64,000 bases of DNA, taken from assembly GCF_005405365.1 (NCBI RefSeq), contig NZ_BJDX01000010.1:62001-126000 (forward strand), read 5' to 3'. The notes below the pieces were generated by a model, which worked only from the letters and a program-made list of their open reading frames with translations, ran no database searches and was not told the origin of the DNA. The DNA comes from Enterococcus xiangfangensis (GTDB lineage Bacteria; Bacillota; Bacilli; Lactobacillales; Enterococcaceae). Positions 44,781-54,145 of the stretch are shown one piece after another; the stretch's first letter is position 1; every line of letters starts with the position of its first letter. Both the position numbers and the translations under genes were made by a program.

Positions 44781-46856
44781 CTAGTCATTGCCTTTCATTG
44801 CTGCTTTTAATGCCGCAGCCAACGGACTTTCTTGTGGTTCTTCTTGATCGTTGATTTTCTTCAATAAACGACGTTCTTCATGTTTCGTCATTTTTTTCGA
44901 ACGCTCTTTCTTATCTAACATTTTCTCAGTCGTCCCATCATACTTGCAACGGAAATACGCCCCGTTTTTGCCATCAATGATTTCCATCTTGCGGTGACAT
45001 TGTGGACAGCGATGATTGGAGACTTTAGGATCTTTCCGACGGCGATACGTACATTCAGAATTGGTACAAATATAAATCTTGCCATCACGAGTATTTTTTT
45101 CTCGCAACGGTGATCCACACTCTGGACATTTTTTAGCTGTAATGGAGAAATCTTGATATTTTTTGTCGCTGTGTTTAACTTCGCTGACTAATTTTTTCGT
45201 ATCCGCTTCGATTTCTTGTAAAAACTGTTTACTGCTGTACTTACCATTAGCGATCGCTTCTAATTGTTTTTCCCATTTTTCGGTTAGTTCTGGAGTCACT
45301 AATGACGGGTTCACCAACTCTAATAGTTGTTTGCCCTTTGGCGAGACGGCTAGTCCCGTACTCGTCCGCTCCATCAATTCAGACTTGATTAATTTTTCAA
45401 TGATCTCTGCTCGCGTTGCGGGTGTTCCCAAGCTGTGTTTTTCCATCTGAGCAAGCAATGTGCCTTCATTCAACGGTTTTGGCGGTGTGGTCAAGGCTTT
45501 TTCAATTGTGAATTTAGGGACGATTCTCATTCCAGCAGACCATTGAACCGTTTTTCTTGCTTCTTCAGCCGGCTTCCAGCCAGCTGTTAAAACTGTGTTT
45601 TGACGGAAAGTAAATGTTTCGTTTTGGAAAGTTACCGTTACTTTTTGCTGTCTTTCTTTATGCGCTTCTGCAAATAACCCTAAGAAACGTGTCACGATCA
45701 AGTTATAGATCCGTTGTTCATCCGTCGACAGTTTTTCAAAGCGCGGACGTTGTTCCGTTGGAATCAAGGCATGGTGATCCGTCACTTTATTATCCTGGAA
45801 CACGCGCGTTTGTTTTACTTGCGCGCCGTTTTTAATGTATGTTTTCACTTCTGGTGCAAAATCACTGATTGCTTGCAATCGTTCTTTCATGGTCGCTTTC
45901 ATATCATTTGTCAGATATTTACTATCTGTTCGTGGATAGGTCACGATTTTATGCGTTTCATATAAGCTTTGAACGAGCGTCAGCGTCTTCTTCGCAGAAA
46001 ATTGATACCGAGCATTGGCTTCTCTTTGAATTTCTGTTAAATCATAAGGAAGCGGTGCGGGTTCAGTTTTTTCTTTTTCAGTAATATCAGATACTGTCCC
46101 TTTTGCCCGCATCATTTCTTTGACTAGCTCTTCTGCAGTTTCCCGCTCTGTGATACTATACGGGTTCTTTTGATTCAACTTAGCTTTTTGACCATCAACT
46201 TCTAAAGAAATGACAAAATAATTCTGCGGACGGAATTTTTCAATTTTCTTTTCTTGCTGGCGGACCATCGCAAGTGTCGGTGTTTGTACCCGACCTGCGG
46301 ATAAACTGTCTTCATATTTGACCGTCAATGCACGTGTGACATTCAGTCCAACTAGCCAATCTGCTTTTGCTCGTGCTAAAGCGGACTGATACAAATTATC
46401 GTATTCTTTGGCTGGTTTTAATTGTTTGAAGCCATCCTTGATTGCTTTATTGGTCTGCGAAGAGATCCACAGCCGTTTGACAGGTTTTTCAAAGCGCACA
46501 TATTCCAAGATCCAGCGGGCAACAAGTTCGCCCTCGCGACCAGCGTCTGTCGCGATCACGGCTTCTGAAATATCTTTGCGTTTGGCTAGTTGCTGGATTG
46601 ATTTCAATTGTCCGCGGGTTTTCGGCAATGGTTTGATTCCAATATATTTTGGAATCATCGGCAATGTCTCCATTTGCCAACTTTGCCACTCGCTATTTAG
46701 ATCTTCGGGCATTTTTAGACTCAATAAATGACCAAGGGCCCAAGTCACAACAACATTGGGTCCTTCAAAATAATTCTTATTTTTTTGATTGGCGTTAAGC
46801 ACCTTGCTCAAGTCTCTTGCAACACTTGGCTTTTCCGCTATAATGAGCTGTTTCAT
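44781..46856 (-). CDS. topB: DNA topoisomerase III
   Basis: A 691-residue type IA topoisomerase that resolves recombination and replication intermediates. The N-terminal TOPRIM domain has KQLIIAEKPSVARDL and TDAGREGELVARW. The active-site Tyr is in KIVTYPRTDSKYL (about 310). The C-terminus contains zinc-ribbon modules: a four-Cys unit CPEC...CTNSEC and a second CPQC...C-type unit lacking one clear Cys. A Lys-rich tail follows. ATG at 46856 (MKQLIIAEKP) follows AAAGGA; the frame extends 7 codons upstream without need. The gene is a normal chromosomal topB by context, not one carried by an ICE. Confidence 0.95.
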   Translation of the reverse strand: MKQLIIAEKPSVARDLSKVLNANQKNKNYFEGPNVVVTWALGHLLSLKMPEDLNSEWQSWQMETLPMIPKYIGIKPLPKTRGQLKSIQQLAKRKDISEAVIATDAGREGELVARWILEYVRFEKPVKRLWISSQTNKAIKDGFKQLKPAKEYDNLYQSALARAKADWLVGLNVTRALTVKYEDSLSAGRVQTPTLAMVRQQEKKIEKFRPQNYFVISLEVDGQKAKLNQKNPYSITERETAEELVKEMMRAKGTVSDITEKEKTEPAPLPYDLTEIQREANARYQFSAKKTLTLVQSLYETHKIVTYPRTDSKYLTNDMKATMKERLQAISDFAPEVKTYIKNGAQVKQTRVFQDNKVTDHHALIPTEQRPRFEKLSTDEQRIYNLIVTRFLGLFAEAHKERQQKVTVTFQNETFTFRQNTVLTAGWKPAEEARKTVQWSAGMRIVPKFTIEKALTTPPKPLNEGTLLAQMEKHSLGTPATRAEIIEKLIKSELMERTSTGLAVSPKGKQLLELVNPSLVTPELTEKWEKQLEAIANGKYSSKQFLQEIEADTKKLVSEVKHSDKKYQDFSITAKKCPECGSPLREKNTRDGKIYICTNSECTYRRRKDPKVSNHRCPQCHRKMEIIDGKNGAYFRCKYDGTTEKMLDKKERSKKMTKHEERRLLKKINDQEEPQESPLAAALKAAMKGND

Positions 46857-47166
46857 AAAATTCCTTTCTGCTAGCAACCGTTAATGGTTGTTCATCTTTT
46901 AATAGCGCTAGTCCCCAGTACTGTTGCAAATAATCATCACACTCTTCGCACCAGCGCTCGTCTTGATCTTTCCAAAATGCGCTTAAATAATTCTGTTTCG
47001 CATTGCTATATGTATTGGTTTTTTGGAGCTCGCTCCAACGATGCTCATAATAAGCTACTGCCGCATCAAACTCTTCAAAAGTCGCGGTCTCTTGGATATC
47101 TGTTTGCCATTCTTCAAAGAACCACCAAGGTTCATTGTCGCCATACATGGTAATCACCTGATACAT
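46795..47166 (-). CDS. DUF1033 family protein
   Basis: A 123-residue cytoplasmic protein rich in Trp, Tyr, Asp and Glu, with the DUF1033 marks MYQVITMYGDNEPWWFFEEW at the start and FWKDQDERWCEECDDYLQQYWGL in the middle. Function is unknown. Its last 20 codons overlap the start of topB by 62 bp in another frame, so the two are translationally linked. A promoter lies immediately upstream. Confidence 0.85.
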   Translation of the reverse strand: MYQVITMYGDNEPWWFFEEWQTDIQETATFEEFDAAVAYYEHRWSELQKTNTYSNAKQNYLSAFWKDQDERWCEECDDYLQQYWGLALLKDEQPLTVASRKEFYETAHYSGKAKCCKRLEQGA

Positions 47167-47192
47167 CTTGCTCTCTCCTTCTTTCTACCCCA

Positions 47193-47221
47193 ATCATAAG
47201 TATCATGAAATAAAAATACAA
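47193..47221 (-). promoter_or_regulatory. Promoter of the DUF1033-topB unit
   Basis: Minus strand TTGTAT (47221-47216), 17-bp spacer, TATGAT (47198-47193). A GGAGAG ribosome site follows. Confidence 0.6.
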
Positions 47222-47477
47222 GAAAAATGTTCTCAATTGAAATAAGTTCAACAAAAAATTGAAAACTATAAAATTTTTGCAGAAAAATGTTGCTTTTTTC
47301 TTAATTGTATCCTACCACAACGCAAAAGAATTTTATATAATTTTTGCAAGAAGAATGAAAACTGTTTTGGAGCCCTCTTGGCATTCAGCAGGCCTTCCTT
47401 CGACAAGAAACTTATAAATTATAAGTCTTATTAATGGTAAAATTTTCGTTAGTTTTTTATACTAATAAATAATTCTA
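47222..47477. other. AT-rich intergenic region with a palindrome
   Basis: No gene is evident. The stretch is strongly AT-rich between 47222 and 47340 and contains a perfect 17-bp palindrome ACTTATAA-A-TTATAAGT at 47410-47426, about 70 bp before the small plus-strand gene. That palindrome could be an operator. Confidence 0.5.
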
Positions 47478-47495
47478 ATGAAAGAAGTGACGAAC

Positions 47496-47726
47496 ATGCT
47501 TGATGGACAATTAAAATTTCTTGATTTCTTCCTTAACAACACCATTGAAGGTAAAGAGGACGAGGCAAAGAAAATCTTAATTAAAAGTTTTGCGGACCAA
47601 GAAACAACTGCGTTAAACTTACAAGAATTCAAACAATTGCAAGAACAACTTTTTCCCTTAATCAAACCGGAAAAATTAGATGAAGTCAAAGTCGCAATGG
47701 CCCATTTTTCTCAAGGCCTTGCATAA
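47496..47726 (+). CDS. Small uncharacterised protein
   Basis: A 76-residue, probably all-helical soluble protein beginning MLDGQLKFLDFFLNNTIEG, with charged Glu/Lys-rich helices and no Cys or membrane segment. I do not recognise a family. The start chosen has a GAAGTGA ribosome site; the in-frame ATG six codons earlier has none. It has its own terminator shared with mnmA and is surrounded by AT-rich DNA with a palindrome upstream. Coding potential is supported by the RBS, position and absence of a competing frame, not by homology. Confidence 0.65.
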   Translation: MLDGQLKFLDFFLNNTIEGKEDEAKKILIKSFADQETTALNLQEFKQLQEQLFPLIKPEKLDEVKVAMAHFSQGLA

Positions 47727-47727
47727 T

Positions 47728-47771
47728 AAAAAGTAGTCACCCGTCAAATTCAACGGTGACTACTTTTTTTG
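47728..47771. terminator. Bidirectional terminator between the small gene and mnmA
   Basis: AAAAAGTAGTCACC...GGTGACTACTTTTTTT between convergent genes. Confidence 0.9.
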
Positions 47772-47784
47772 TTGCCAACTTTTT

Positions 47785-48918
<1,134 letters not shown>

Positions 48919-49046
48919 TCAATCTAGATTCCGAAAACTCTACGATTTGAAGGTCGCAACTTTTCAGTAACATGCATTATACAACATAAATCCTAAATTT
49001 TCGATAAATTATTCCTCATTGGCGTTTTTCTTGTCTTTTTGTATCG

Positions 49047-49071
49047 TTTGTATTAATATAAACAATACAAA
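49047..49071. promoter_or_regulatory. Operator-like inverted repeat upstream of the GntR gene
   Basis: TTTGTATT and AATACAAA flank a 9-bp AT-rich centre. The repeat overlaps the likely -10 region and lies just ahead of the RBS, suggesting autoregulation. Confidence 0.6.
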
Positions 49072-49084
49072 GGAGGTTGCTACT

Positions 49085-49459
49085 ATGATTTTAGAAATCA
49101 ATCCTCATTCAGATGAACCCATTTATTTACAGTTGCGCAAACAAATCATTATTGGGATTGCAAAAGGTGACTTGAATCCCGCTGAACAACTGCCCACTGT
49201 TCGCCAAATCGCTGATGAGATCGGCATCAACACAATGACTGTCTCAAAGGGCTATCAGCAGTTGCGCGAAGAAGGCTATTTGCTGACTGATCGCCGCAAA
49301 GGAACTATCGTTGCGCCGCTACCCGTTCCTTCAAGTAAAACCAATGAAGAAAATTTAACACTTTTATTAGCCGAACTTTATTTGGCTGAACCGGATGAAG
49401 AGAAATTGCGTGATAAGATTCAAACAATTTTATCTTCTTTTAGAAAGGGTGAGAACTAA
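49085..49459 (+). CDS. GntR-family regulator, YtrA type
   Basis: A 124-residue repressor. It has an N-terminal winged HTH (EPIYLQLRKQIIIGIAKGDL then LPTVRQIADEIGINTMTVSKGY, about 10-55) and only a short C-terminal helical tail for dimerisation, which defines the YtrA subfamily. ATG at 49085 has AAAGGAGG upstream. Its stop overlaps the start of the DUF5808 membrane protein gene, so the two form an operon behind an inverted repeat. YtrA-type regulators usually control adjacent membrane or ABC genes in response to cell-envelope drugs. Confidence 0.92.
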   Translation: MILEINPHSDEPIYLQLRKQIIIGIAKGDLNPAEQLPTVRQIADEIGINTMTVSKGYQQLREEGYLLTDRRKGTIVAPLPVPSSKTNEENLTLLLAELYLAEPDEEKLRDKIQTILSSFRKGEN

Positions 49460-50835
49460 TGATGGCTCCAATTATTTTAGTAGTCTTAATCGCTTGCAAC
49501 TTTATTATGGCTTTTGTCAGCAGTTTGGCTGCGAAACCACATAATTATGTGATTGTTGAAAATACTTTTCCAGCAGATAAAATCAATGATCCAAAGGTAC
49601 TAAACTTTTCAAAAAGTTTCCGTACTCGGCAATTCCAAGCAGCATTGATCTTAACGCTTCTCGATTTCATGCTATTGATTCCTATGAAAGATTCTAGTTT
49701 TATGCTGCTGTTCTTCCTACTCTTATATTTGACTATCGGTACAAATTATTTGATCACCTTGCGCTACATCCGTAAGGGACATCAGCTGATTGCTGAAAAT
49801 CATTGGCAGCTAACTGCTCAACCGATCCAGATCGATACTCGTCTAGTCCTTGAAAAAAATCGCAAACTTGTCTCGGCCGGGTGGTTTCTATTGTCTTTAG
49901 GTCTGATCCTGTTACTTTGCGGGCTGCTTTATCAACAAGCGATGCCGGATCTGGCACTGATGTTCTTGATTGTTAACATACTCATCTGGGGCATGATGTT
50001 TTTTACTTGGCGGGTCATTAACCGTTTGCCGGTTCGCCCATTGACCGACGATCAAAAAATCAATCAACAATACAATGATCTCACGAAATTTTACTGGTCA
50101 AGTCTCTCCGTTTTCATGAGTGGCATTATCAGCTTGATCGTTTTTGTTCCATTGTTGACGATGAAAATGGCGGCCTCATTTTTTACTATCCTGACGATTT
50201 TCGAAATCAGTTTGATCCTTTTATTTTGTGGTGTTTCTCTGTGGTGGTTGATCCGACTTCGGAGAAAGCAAGATCAGTTATTGACTAGTACCGCTACTTT
50301 TCGTTATTTCGGTGAGGATTATTATTGGCGTTATGGGATGTATTATAATCCAGATGATAATCGCTTGATGATTCCCGATCGAATTGGTATGAATATCTCC
50401 ATTAATTTAGGCAAAACCGCTGGAAAAATCTTTTTGGGATTGGTCCCGATAATTTTGATCGCGGCTATGGCGGTTACCTTTGTCCCATTATACGTATTGG
50501 ATTATCATCCCGATCCGCTTAGTTATGAAATAAAAAATGAAACAGTCATCCTCGATGGTCATTTTGTCAAAGAGCAGAACATTCCATTTGATCAAATCAC
50601 AAAAGTAGAGTTGACCAAACAACTACCGACAGGTGTTCGAACAAATGGGCTTGCAACTAATGACTATGACATTGGTCATTATCGAATCGCAGGAGAATCT
50701 GCAATTTTATTCGTTGACCATCAGTCAAAACCCATTTTAATAATCCATACCAAAGATCGTTCTTATTACTATACAAATAAAAAACCAGCAGAAACGAAAA
50801 AGTTGTATCAAATGATCCAACACTTCAATCACTAA
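49459..50835 (+). CDS. DUF5808-type polytopic membrane protein
   Basis: A 458-residue membrane protein. There are two hydrophobic segments near the N-terminus, four more between about 140 and 275, then the cytosolic motif RYFGEDYYWRYGMYYNPDDN (about 279-298), which is the DUF5808 signature. A further membrane helix at about 323-348 follows, and a C-terminal soluble beta-rich domain (about 355-458) resembles a PH-like fold. Function is unknown. The overlap with the GntR gene implies a regulated membrane component. No ATPase partner is present, unlike true ytr operons. Confidence 0.75.
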   Translation: MMAPIILVVLIACNFIMAFVSSLAAKPHNYVIVENTFPADKINDPKVLNFSKSFRTRQFQAALILTLLDFMLLIPMKDSSFMLLFFLLLYLTIGTNYLITLRYIRKGHQLIAENHWQLTAQPIQIDTRLVLEKNRKLVSAGWFLLSLGLILLLCGLLYQQAMPDLALMFLIVNILIWGMMFFTWRVINRLPVRPLTDDQKINQQYNDLTKFYWSSLSVFMSGIISLIVFVPLLTMKMAASFFTILTIFEISLILLFCGVSLWWLIRLRRKQDQLLTSTATFRYFGEDYYWRYGMYYNPDDNRLMIPDRIGMNISINLGKTAGKIFLGLVPIILIAAMAVTFVPLYVLDYHPDPLSYEIKNETVILDGHFVKEQNIPFDQITKVELTKQLPTGVRTNGLATNDYDIGHYRIAGESAILFVDHQSKPILIIHTKDRSYYYTNKKPAETKKLYQMIQHFNH

Positions 50836-50887
50836 AAAACCATCAGACTTATTCCATTGATTCGTGAATAAGTCTGATGGTTTTTTT
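50834..50887 (+). terminator. Terminator after the GntR-DUF5808 operon
   Basis: AAAACCATCAGACTTATTC / GAATAAGTCTGATGGTTTTTTT, a long perfect stem; it may also serve the convergent phosphoesterase gene. Confidence 0.9.
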
Positions 50888-50901
50888 AGTGGTAACTCTG
50901 G

Positions 50902-51507
50902 CTATTTTAATTTTTTTACTTCAATTTCTTTATAAGCCGCAATCTCATCGATCAAGTTTTCAGAGATGGGCGTTCCAAATGGCAATGGCGTCTGCAAAAA
51001 ATTACGTTCAGGCGCGTCGACTCCAACGTTGATATCTTCTGCAATCGGCATACTATAATTGTGGATATGACCATGCAAGTTGCGAATATTCACCGTTTTG
51101 CCTAAAAGCATTGGATAATGGGTCAAATAATATTGATGGTGATTAAATTTGACGATTGCTCCGACATCTTCAAATTCAAACTTAGCCGTACCATTTGCAA
51201 GTTTTGGATTATGAGCTGCCAAATATTTGAAAAAAGTGCGCGAGTCATGGTTTCCCTTAATAAATATGATTTTTCCTTCCAATTGTAGCAGTTGTTCTAA
51301 AATGGCGGGAAACCCTTTTTCGTACAACGGATGCATCGCTACATCGCCCAAATGATACACTGTATCTTTTTCGTTCACCACTGCGTTCCAAGCGGTGACC
51401 ATCTGCTGGTTCATCTCTTCGACAGTATCAAATAAGCGCGGCGCAAAGTCATTGTCGCCTAACAGGTTCTCATGAAAATAATGTGTGTCTGCTATAAAAT
51501 ATTTCAT
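50902..51507 (-). CDS. Calcineurin-like metallophosphoesterase
   Basis: A 201-residue enzyme with the binuclear-metal motifs in order: Asp-His in YFIADTHYFHEN (about 3-14), GD in VYHLGDVAMH, GNHD in FIKGNHDSRTF, and His residues in YLTHYPML and NLHGHIHNY. It resembles predicted phosphoesterases of the YfcE/MPE type, frequently encountered alone. Substrate unknown. ATG at 51507 (MKYFIADTHY) follows AGGTGA. Confidence 0.88.
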   Translation of the reverse strand: MKYFIADTHYFHENLLGDNDFAPRLFDTVEEMNQQMVTAWNAVVNEKDTVYHLGDVAMHPLYEKGFPAILEQLLQLEGKIIFIKGNHDSRTFFKYLAAHNPKLANGTAKFEFEDVGAIVKFNHHQYYLTHYPMLLGKTVNIRNLHGHIHNYSMPIAEDINVGVDAPERNFLQTPLPFGTPISENLIDEIAAYKEIEVKKLK

Positions 51508-51556
51508 TCTCATCACCTACAGAGGAAATCTATTTCTTTTATTTTACCATCTATCT

Positions 51557-51618
51557 TAAAAAAATGCGCTTTTGCGCCCACCAAACAAGGCTACCAACTT
51601 AAACTTGGTAGCCTTGTT
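51557..51618 (-). terminator. Double hairpin at the end of the 51.6-52.2 kb gene
   Basis: A perfect stem AACAAGGCTACCAA / TTGGTAGCCTTGTT (51584-51618) contains the stop codon of the gene in its loop. It is followed on the minus strand by a short stem GCGC AAAA GCGC with seven T (51557-51577), the more conventional terminator. Confidence 0.7.
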
Positions 51619-52240
51619 TTTGTAAAAGTGCTTGATATTTTAATTTAATGATTGCAATAACAGCTTCTAACTGAGTTAGATCCTCTACTCTAGTCGCATC
51701 AAATTCTTTGGTGCGTCTAAAGGATTTCCCTGTATCGATCAAGTGAAAGATCTGATTCCACTGTTCAAATTCAGAAAGATTATTAAAATTAGCGATTGGA
51801 AAAGCCGCCCCATCACAAATCTCCCATAAACGAAAGACTAAAAAAGCTGTATCGATCATTTGCTGTTTTTTTTGCTTTTTGCATTTGATGATGACTTTTT
51901 CTGGATTGTATTTCAAATACCAATCTAAGAGAATAAAAAAGGCTTCCCAACGATAAGTATCATGAAACATTTTTTGTGTATCAGGCATGTCGCGAAAAAT
52001 TAGCGGAATCAAGTATTGCTTTTTGTATTCCCAACAAGGAATGCCTTCGATAAAATAATCAACATACCGCGTCAAGTAGCTGTTTCCTTCATAACCGCTG
52101 ATATAATAATCATCGACGCCGTATTTTCGAAACGCTTTCGTCAGCTTGGCACAGTCTTCAATTGAGACGGTCAGCCCTGACAAGAGACGGAAATCAGAAA
52201 TAATTTTATGATGCTCGATTGTGTCTATCTTGTGAACCAA
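51599..52240 (-). CDS. Uncharacterised cytoplasmic protein
   Basis: About 213 residues if started at the TTG 52240 (reading VHKIDTIEHHKIISD), which is preceded by AGGTGAG. The frame is open to 52315, but that upstream part overlaps a plausible -10 element (TACACT). The protein is rich in aromatic residues (WEYKKQYLIPLIFRDM, YRWEAFFILLDWYLKY) and charged, without signal or membrane segments. I do not recognise a family. Neighbours give no functional hint. The start is uncertain. Confidence 0.65.
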   Translation of the reverse strand: MVHKIDTIEHHKIISDFRLLSGLTVSIEDCAKLTKAFRKYGVDDYYISGYEGNSYLTRYVDYFIEGIPCWEYKKQYLIPLIFRDMPDTQKMFHDTYRWEAFFILLDWYLKYNPEKVIIKCKKQKKQQMIDTAFLVFRLWEICDGAAFPIANFNNLSEFEQWNQIFHLIDTGKSFRRTKEFDATRVEDLTQLEAVIAIIKLKYQALLQKQGYQV

Positions 52241-52383
52241 CTTCTCACCTACATTTCCAACAATTTTCTTATCATTAGTGTACCATAATCTGCTAAAATT
52301 GAAGCCTCTAACCACTAAAAAAACTCAAAAAAATTACATTTACAGCCAAACGGAAAGCGGTTTACAACCACTGGATTTTCGCT

Positions 52384-52421
52384 AAAAAAACAGCTCTCAT
52401 CTTCTCAGACAAAAGCCGTTT
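52384..52421 (-). terminator. Terminator after the DUF1831 gene
   Basis: Imperfect minus-strand stem AACGGCTTTTGTCT / AGATGAGAGCTGTT followed by a T run. Confidence 0.6.
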
Positions 52422-52425
52422 CAAC

Positions 52426-52773
52426 TTAAATTTCTTCTTTAACAAATAATCCGCGGTCAATCATTCCATCCATTAGAAAGTAAAATTTCTCTTGGACCAA
52501 TTCTTGTTTAGCATCTTTAAAAATATCCACTACTTTTAGCCCATTGGCTGTCGTCACCGACATTTTCAACGCGCTGAGATCTTTTGTCACCGTGATTTTC
52601 AGTTTAAATCCTTCTTTACTTTGGGGCGTCGCTTGCAACGGACGAACTAGTTGGAAATTACCTGAACTTGTTTCGGTAAACCCATTATCGCGTAATGTGT
52701 ATTTTTTAGCAGTTGGTGCTAACGCGTATTGATAGTTTGCCCCTTTGATCGTTGCCGTTTTTGTAAATGCCAT
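52426..52773 (-). CDS. DUF1831 family protein
   Basis: A 115-residue small soluble protein with the DUF1831 pattern (MAFTKTATIKG, DNGFTETSSGNFQLVRPL, ending FYFLMDGMIDRGLFVKEE). The family is restricted to Lactobacillales and lies next to cysteine desulfurase genes, as here (55 bp after nifS). A role in sulfur transfer or cysteine metabolism is suspected from that linkage only. Confidence 0.85.
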   Translation of the reverse strand: MAFTKTATIKGANYQYALAPTAKKYTLRDNGFTETSSGNFQLVRPLQATPQSKEGFKLKITVTKDLSALKMSVTTANGLKVVDIFKDAKQELVQEKFYFLMDGMIDRGLFVKEEI

Positions 52774-52828
52774 TTGCTCACCTCATCTTTTAATCTTAAT
52801 TATAAAGATATGCATTCGCCATTTCAAT

Positions 52829-53974
52829 CTACTTTGTTAGTTCTTTTAAACTAGCTACAAGTTGTTCTGCAAAGTATTCTACTTGTTCCATCGTATTGCC
52901 ATAACCAAAACTTACGCGCAAAGATTCTTTGACCTCCGGCGCATTTTTGCCATACATCGCTTCTAGTACATGCGAAGGATCAACCGTTCCTGCTGTGCAG
53001 GCTGAGCCGGTAGAAACCGCGATTCCACGCAGATCCAATTTCACTAGCAGCAGATCATTGATGATTCCGCTAAAACGAAGATTCAAGACATGAGGCAGTT
53101 TATTACTTAGATCCCCATTCACATGATAATCGATTTTTTCACGATCTAGGATCGTCAAAATTTTCTGAGTAAATTGGTCGTACAATTTGTGCTGTCCTTC
53201 ACGTTTTTCTTCTGTCAATAGTTCTACCGCTTTTGCCATTCCACAAATCCCCGCAAGATTTTCGGTTCCTGCACGGCGTTTTTCTTCTTGTTCTCCGCCA
53301 CGAAGCAATGGGACTAATTTTACGTTATCACTTTTATATAAGAATCCGACACCCTTTGGTCCATTGATTTTATGCGCAGAAGTGCTTAGAAAATCAATTC
53401 CTAGTTCATGAGGCTGGATAAATTGATTGCCGTAAGCTTGAACGGCATCGGTATGGAAATACGCAGGATGCTCTTTCAACCGTTCGCCAATTTCTTTAAT
53501 CGGCATTAAATTGCCGATTTCGTTATTGCCATACATGATTGATACTAAGGTCGTATCAGGACGCAAACTGGCTTCAAAATCTGGCAACGAGAGATTGCCT
53601 TTACGATCTACTGGCAAGTATGTCACTTCAAACCCTTGAGTCTCCAAATACTTCATCGTATTAATAACTGCAGGATGCTCGATCTGAGTCGTGATCAAGT
53701 GGCGCCCTTCATTTTGACGACCAAAAGCCGTACTTAAAATCGCTGTATTATCGCCTTCAGTTCCGCCACCGTTAAAAATGATTTCATGATATTTTACACC
53801 GAGGCTTTTTCCGATAACTTCTCGCGCCATTTCTAACTTCCCAGCGGCCTGACGACCAAAATGATGGACGCTTGATGGATTACCGAAAGTATCCGTCATA
53901 ACTTCTGTCATCGCTGTGATGACTTCTGGGTGCATCGGGCTTGTCGCCGCATGATCTAAATAAATATTTTCCAC
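52829..53974 (-). CDS. nifS: Cysteine desulfurase (NifS/IscS family)
   Basis: A PLP enzyme of 381 residues that removes sulfur from cysteine for tRNA thiolation (with MnmA) or other uses. It begins NIYLDHAATSPMHPEV. The PLP Lys is in STSAHKINGPKGVGF (about 203). The persulfide-forming Cys lies in AVSTGSACTAGTVDPSH (about 325), the longer-loop IscS-like arrangement. The following DUF1831 gene is cotranscribed. No isc scaffold gene is in the window, so tRNA modification is the likelier destination. Confidence 0.94.
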   Translation of the reverse strand: MENIYLDHAATSPMHPEVITAMTEVMTDTFGNPSSVHHFGRQAAGKLEMAREVIGKSLGVKYHEIIFNGGGTEGDNTAILSTAFGRQNEGRHLITTQIEHPAVINTMKYLETQGFEVTYLPVDRKGNLSLPDFEASLRPDTTLVSIMYGNNEIGNLMPIKEIGERLKEHPAYFHTDAVQAYGNQFIQPHELGIDFLSTSAHKINGPKGVGFLYKSDNVKLVPLLRGGEQEEKRRAGTENLAGICGMAKAVELLTEEKREGQHKLYDQFTQKILTILDREKIDYHVNGDLSNKLPHVLNLRFSGIINDLLLVKLDLRGIAVSTGSACTAGTVDPSHVLEAMYGKNAPEVKESLRVSFGYGNTMEQVEYFAEQLVASLKELTK

Positions 53975-54115
53975 AAATCTTCGAACCTTTCTGACAGTTA
54001 GCTTCTTTTGAATACATTTTTTCTCATTTTGCTAAGCTGTGCGATCTCTTATTCTTAAAACTTTACTCACTGCAAAGTCTGCCGCCAGCTAACCGTCTGG
54101 CAGAAATTTCAAGCA

Positions 54116-54145
54116 GACAAAAAAAGGCCGTGGGGCCCTTTTTAT
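54116..54145 (-). terminator. Terminator after prs
   Basis: Minus strand AAAGG-GCC CCAC GGCCTTT with one bulged base, then a T run, overlapping the stop codon region. Confidence 0.65.

Noticed and set aside
44781-46856. Topoisomerase III as a sign of an integrated conjugative element
   Set aside because: No integrase, relaxase, T4SS gene or attachment repeat nearby; neighbours are core genes.
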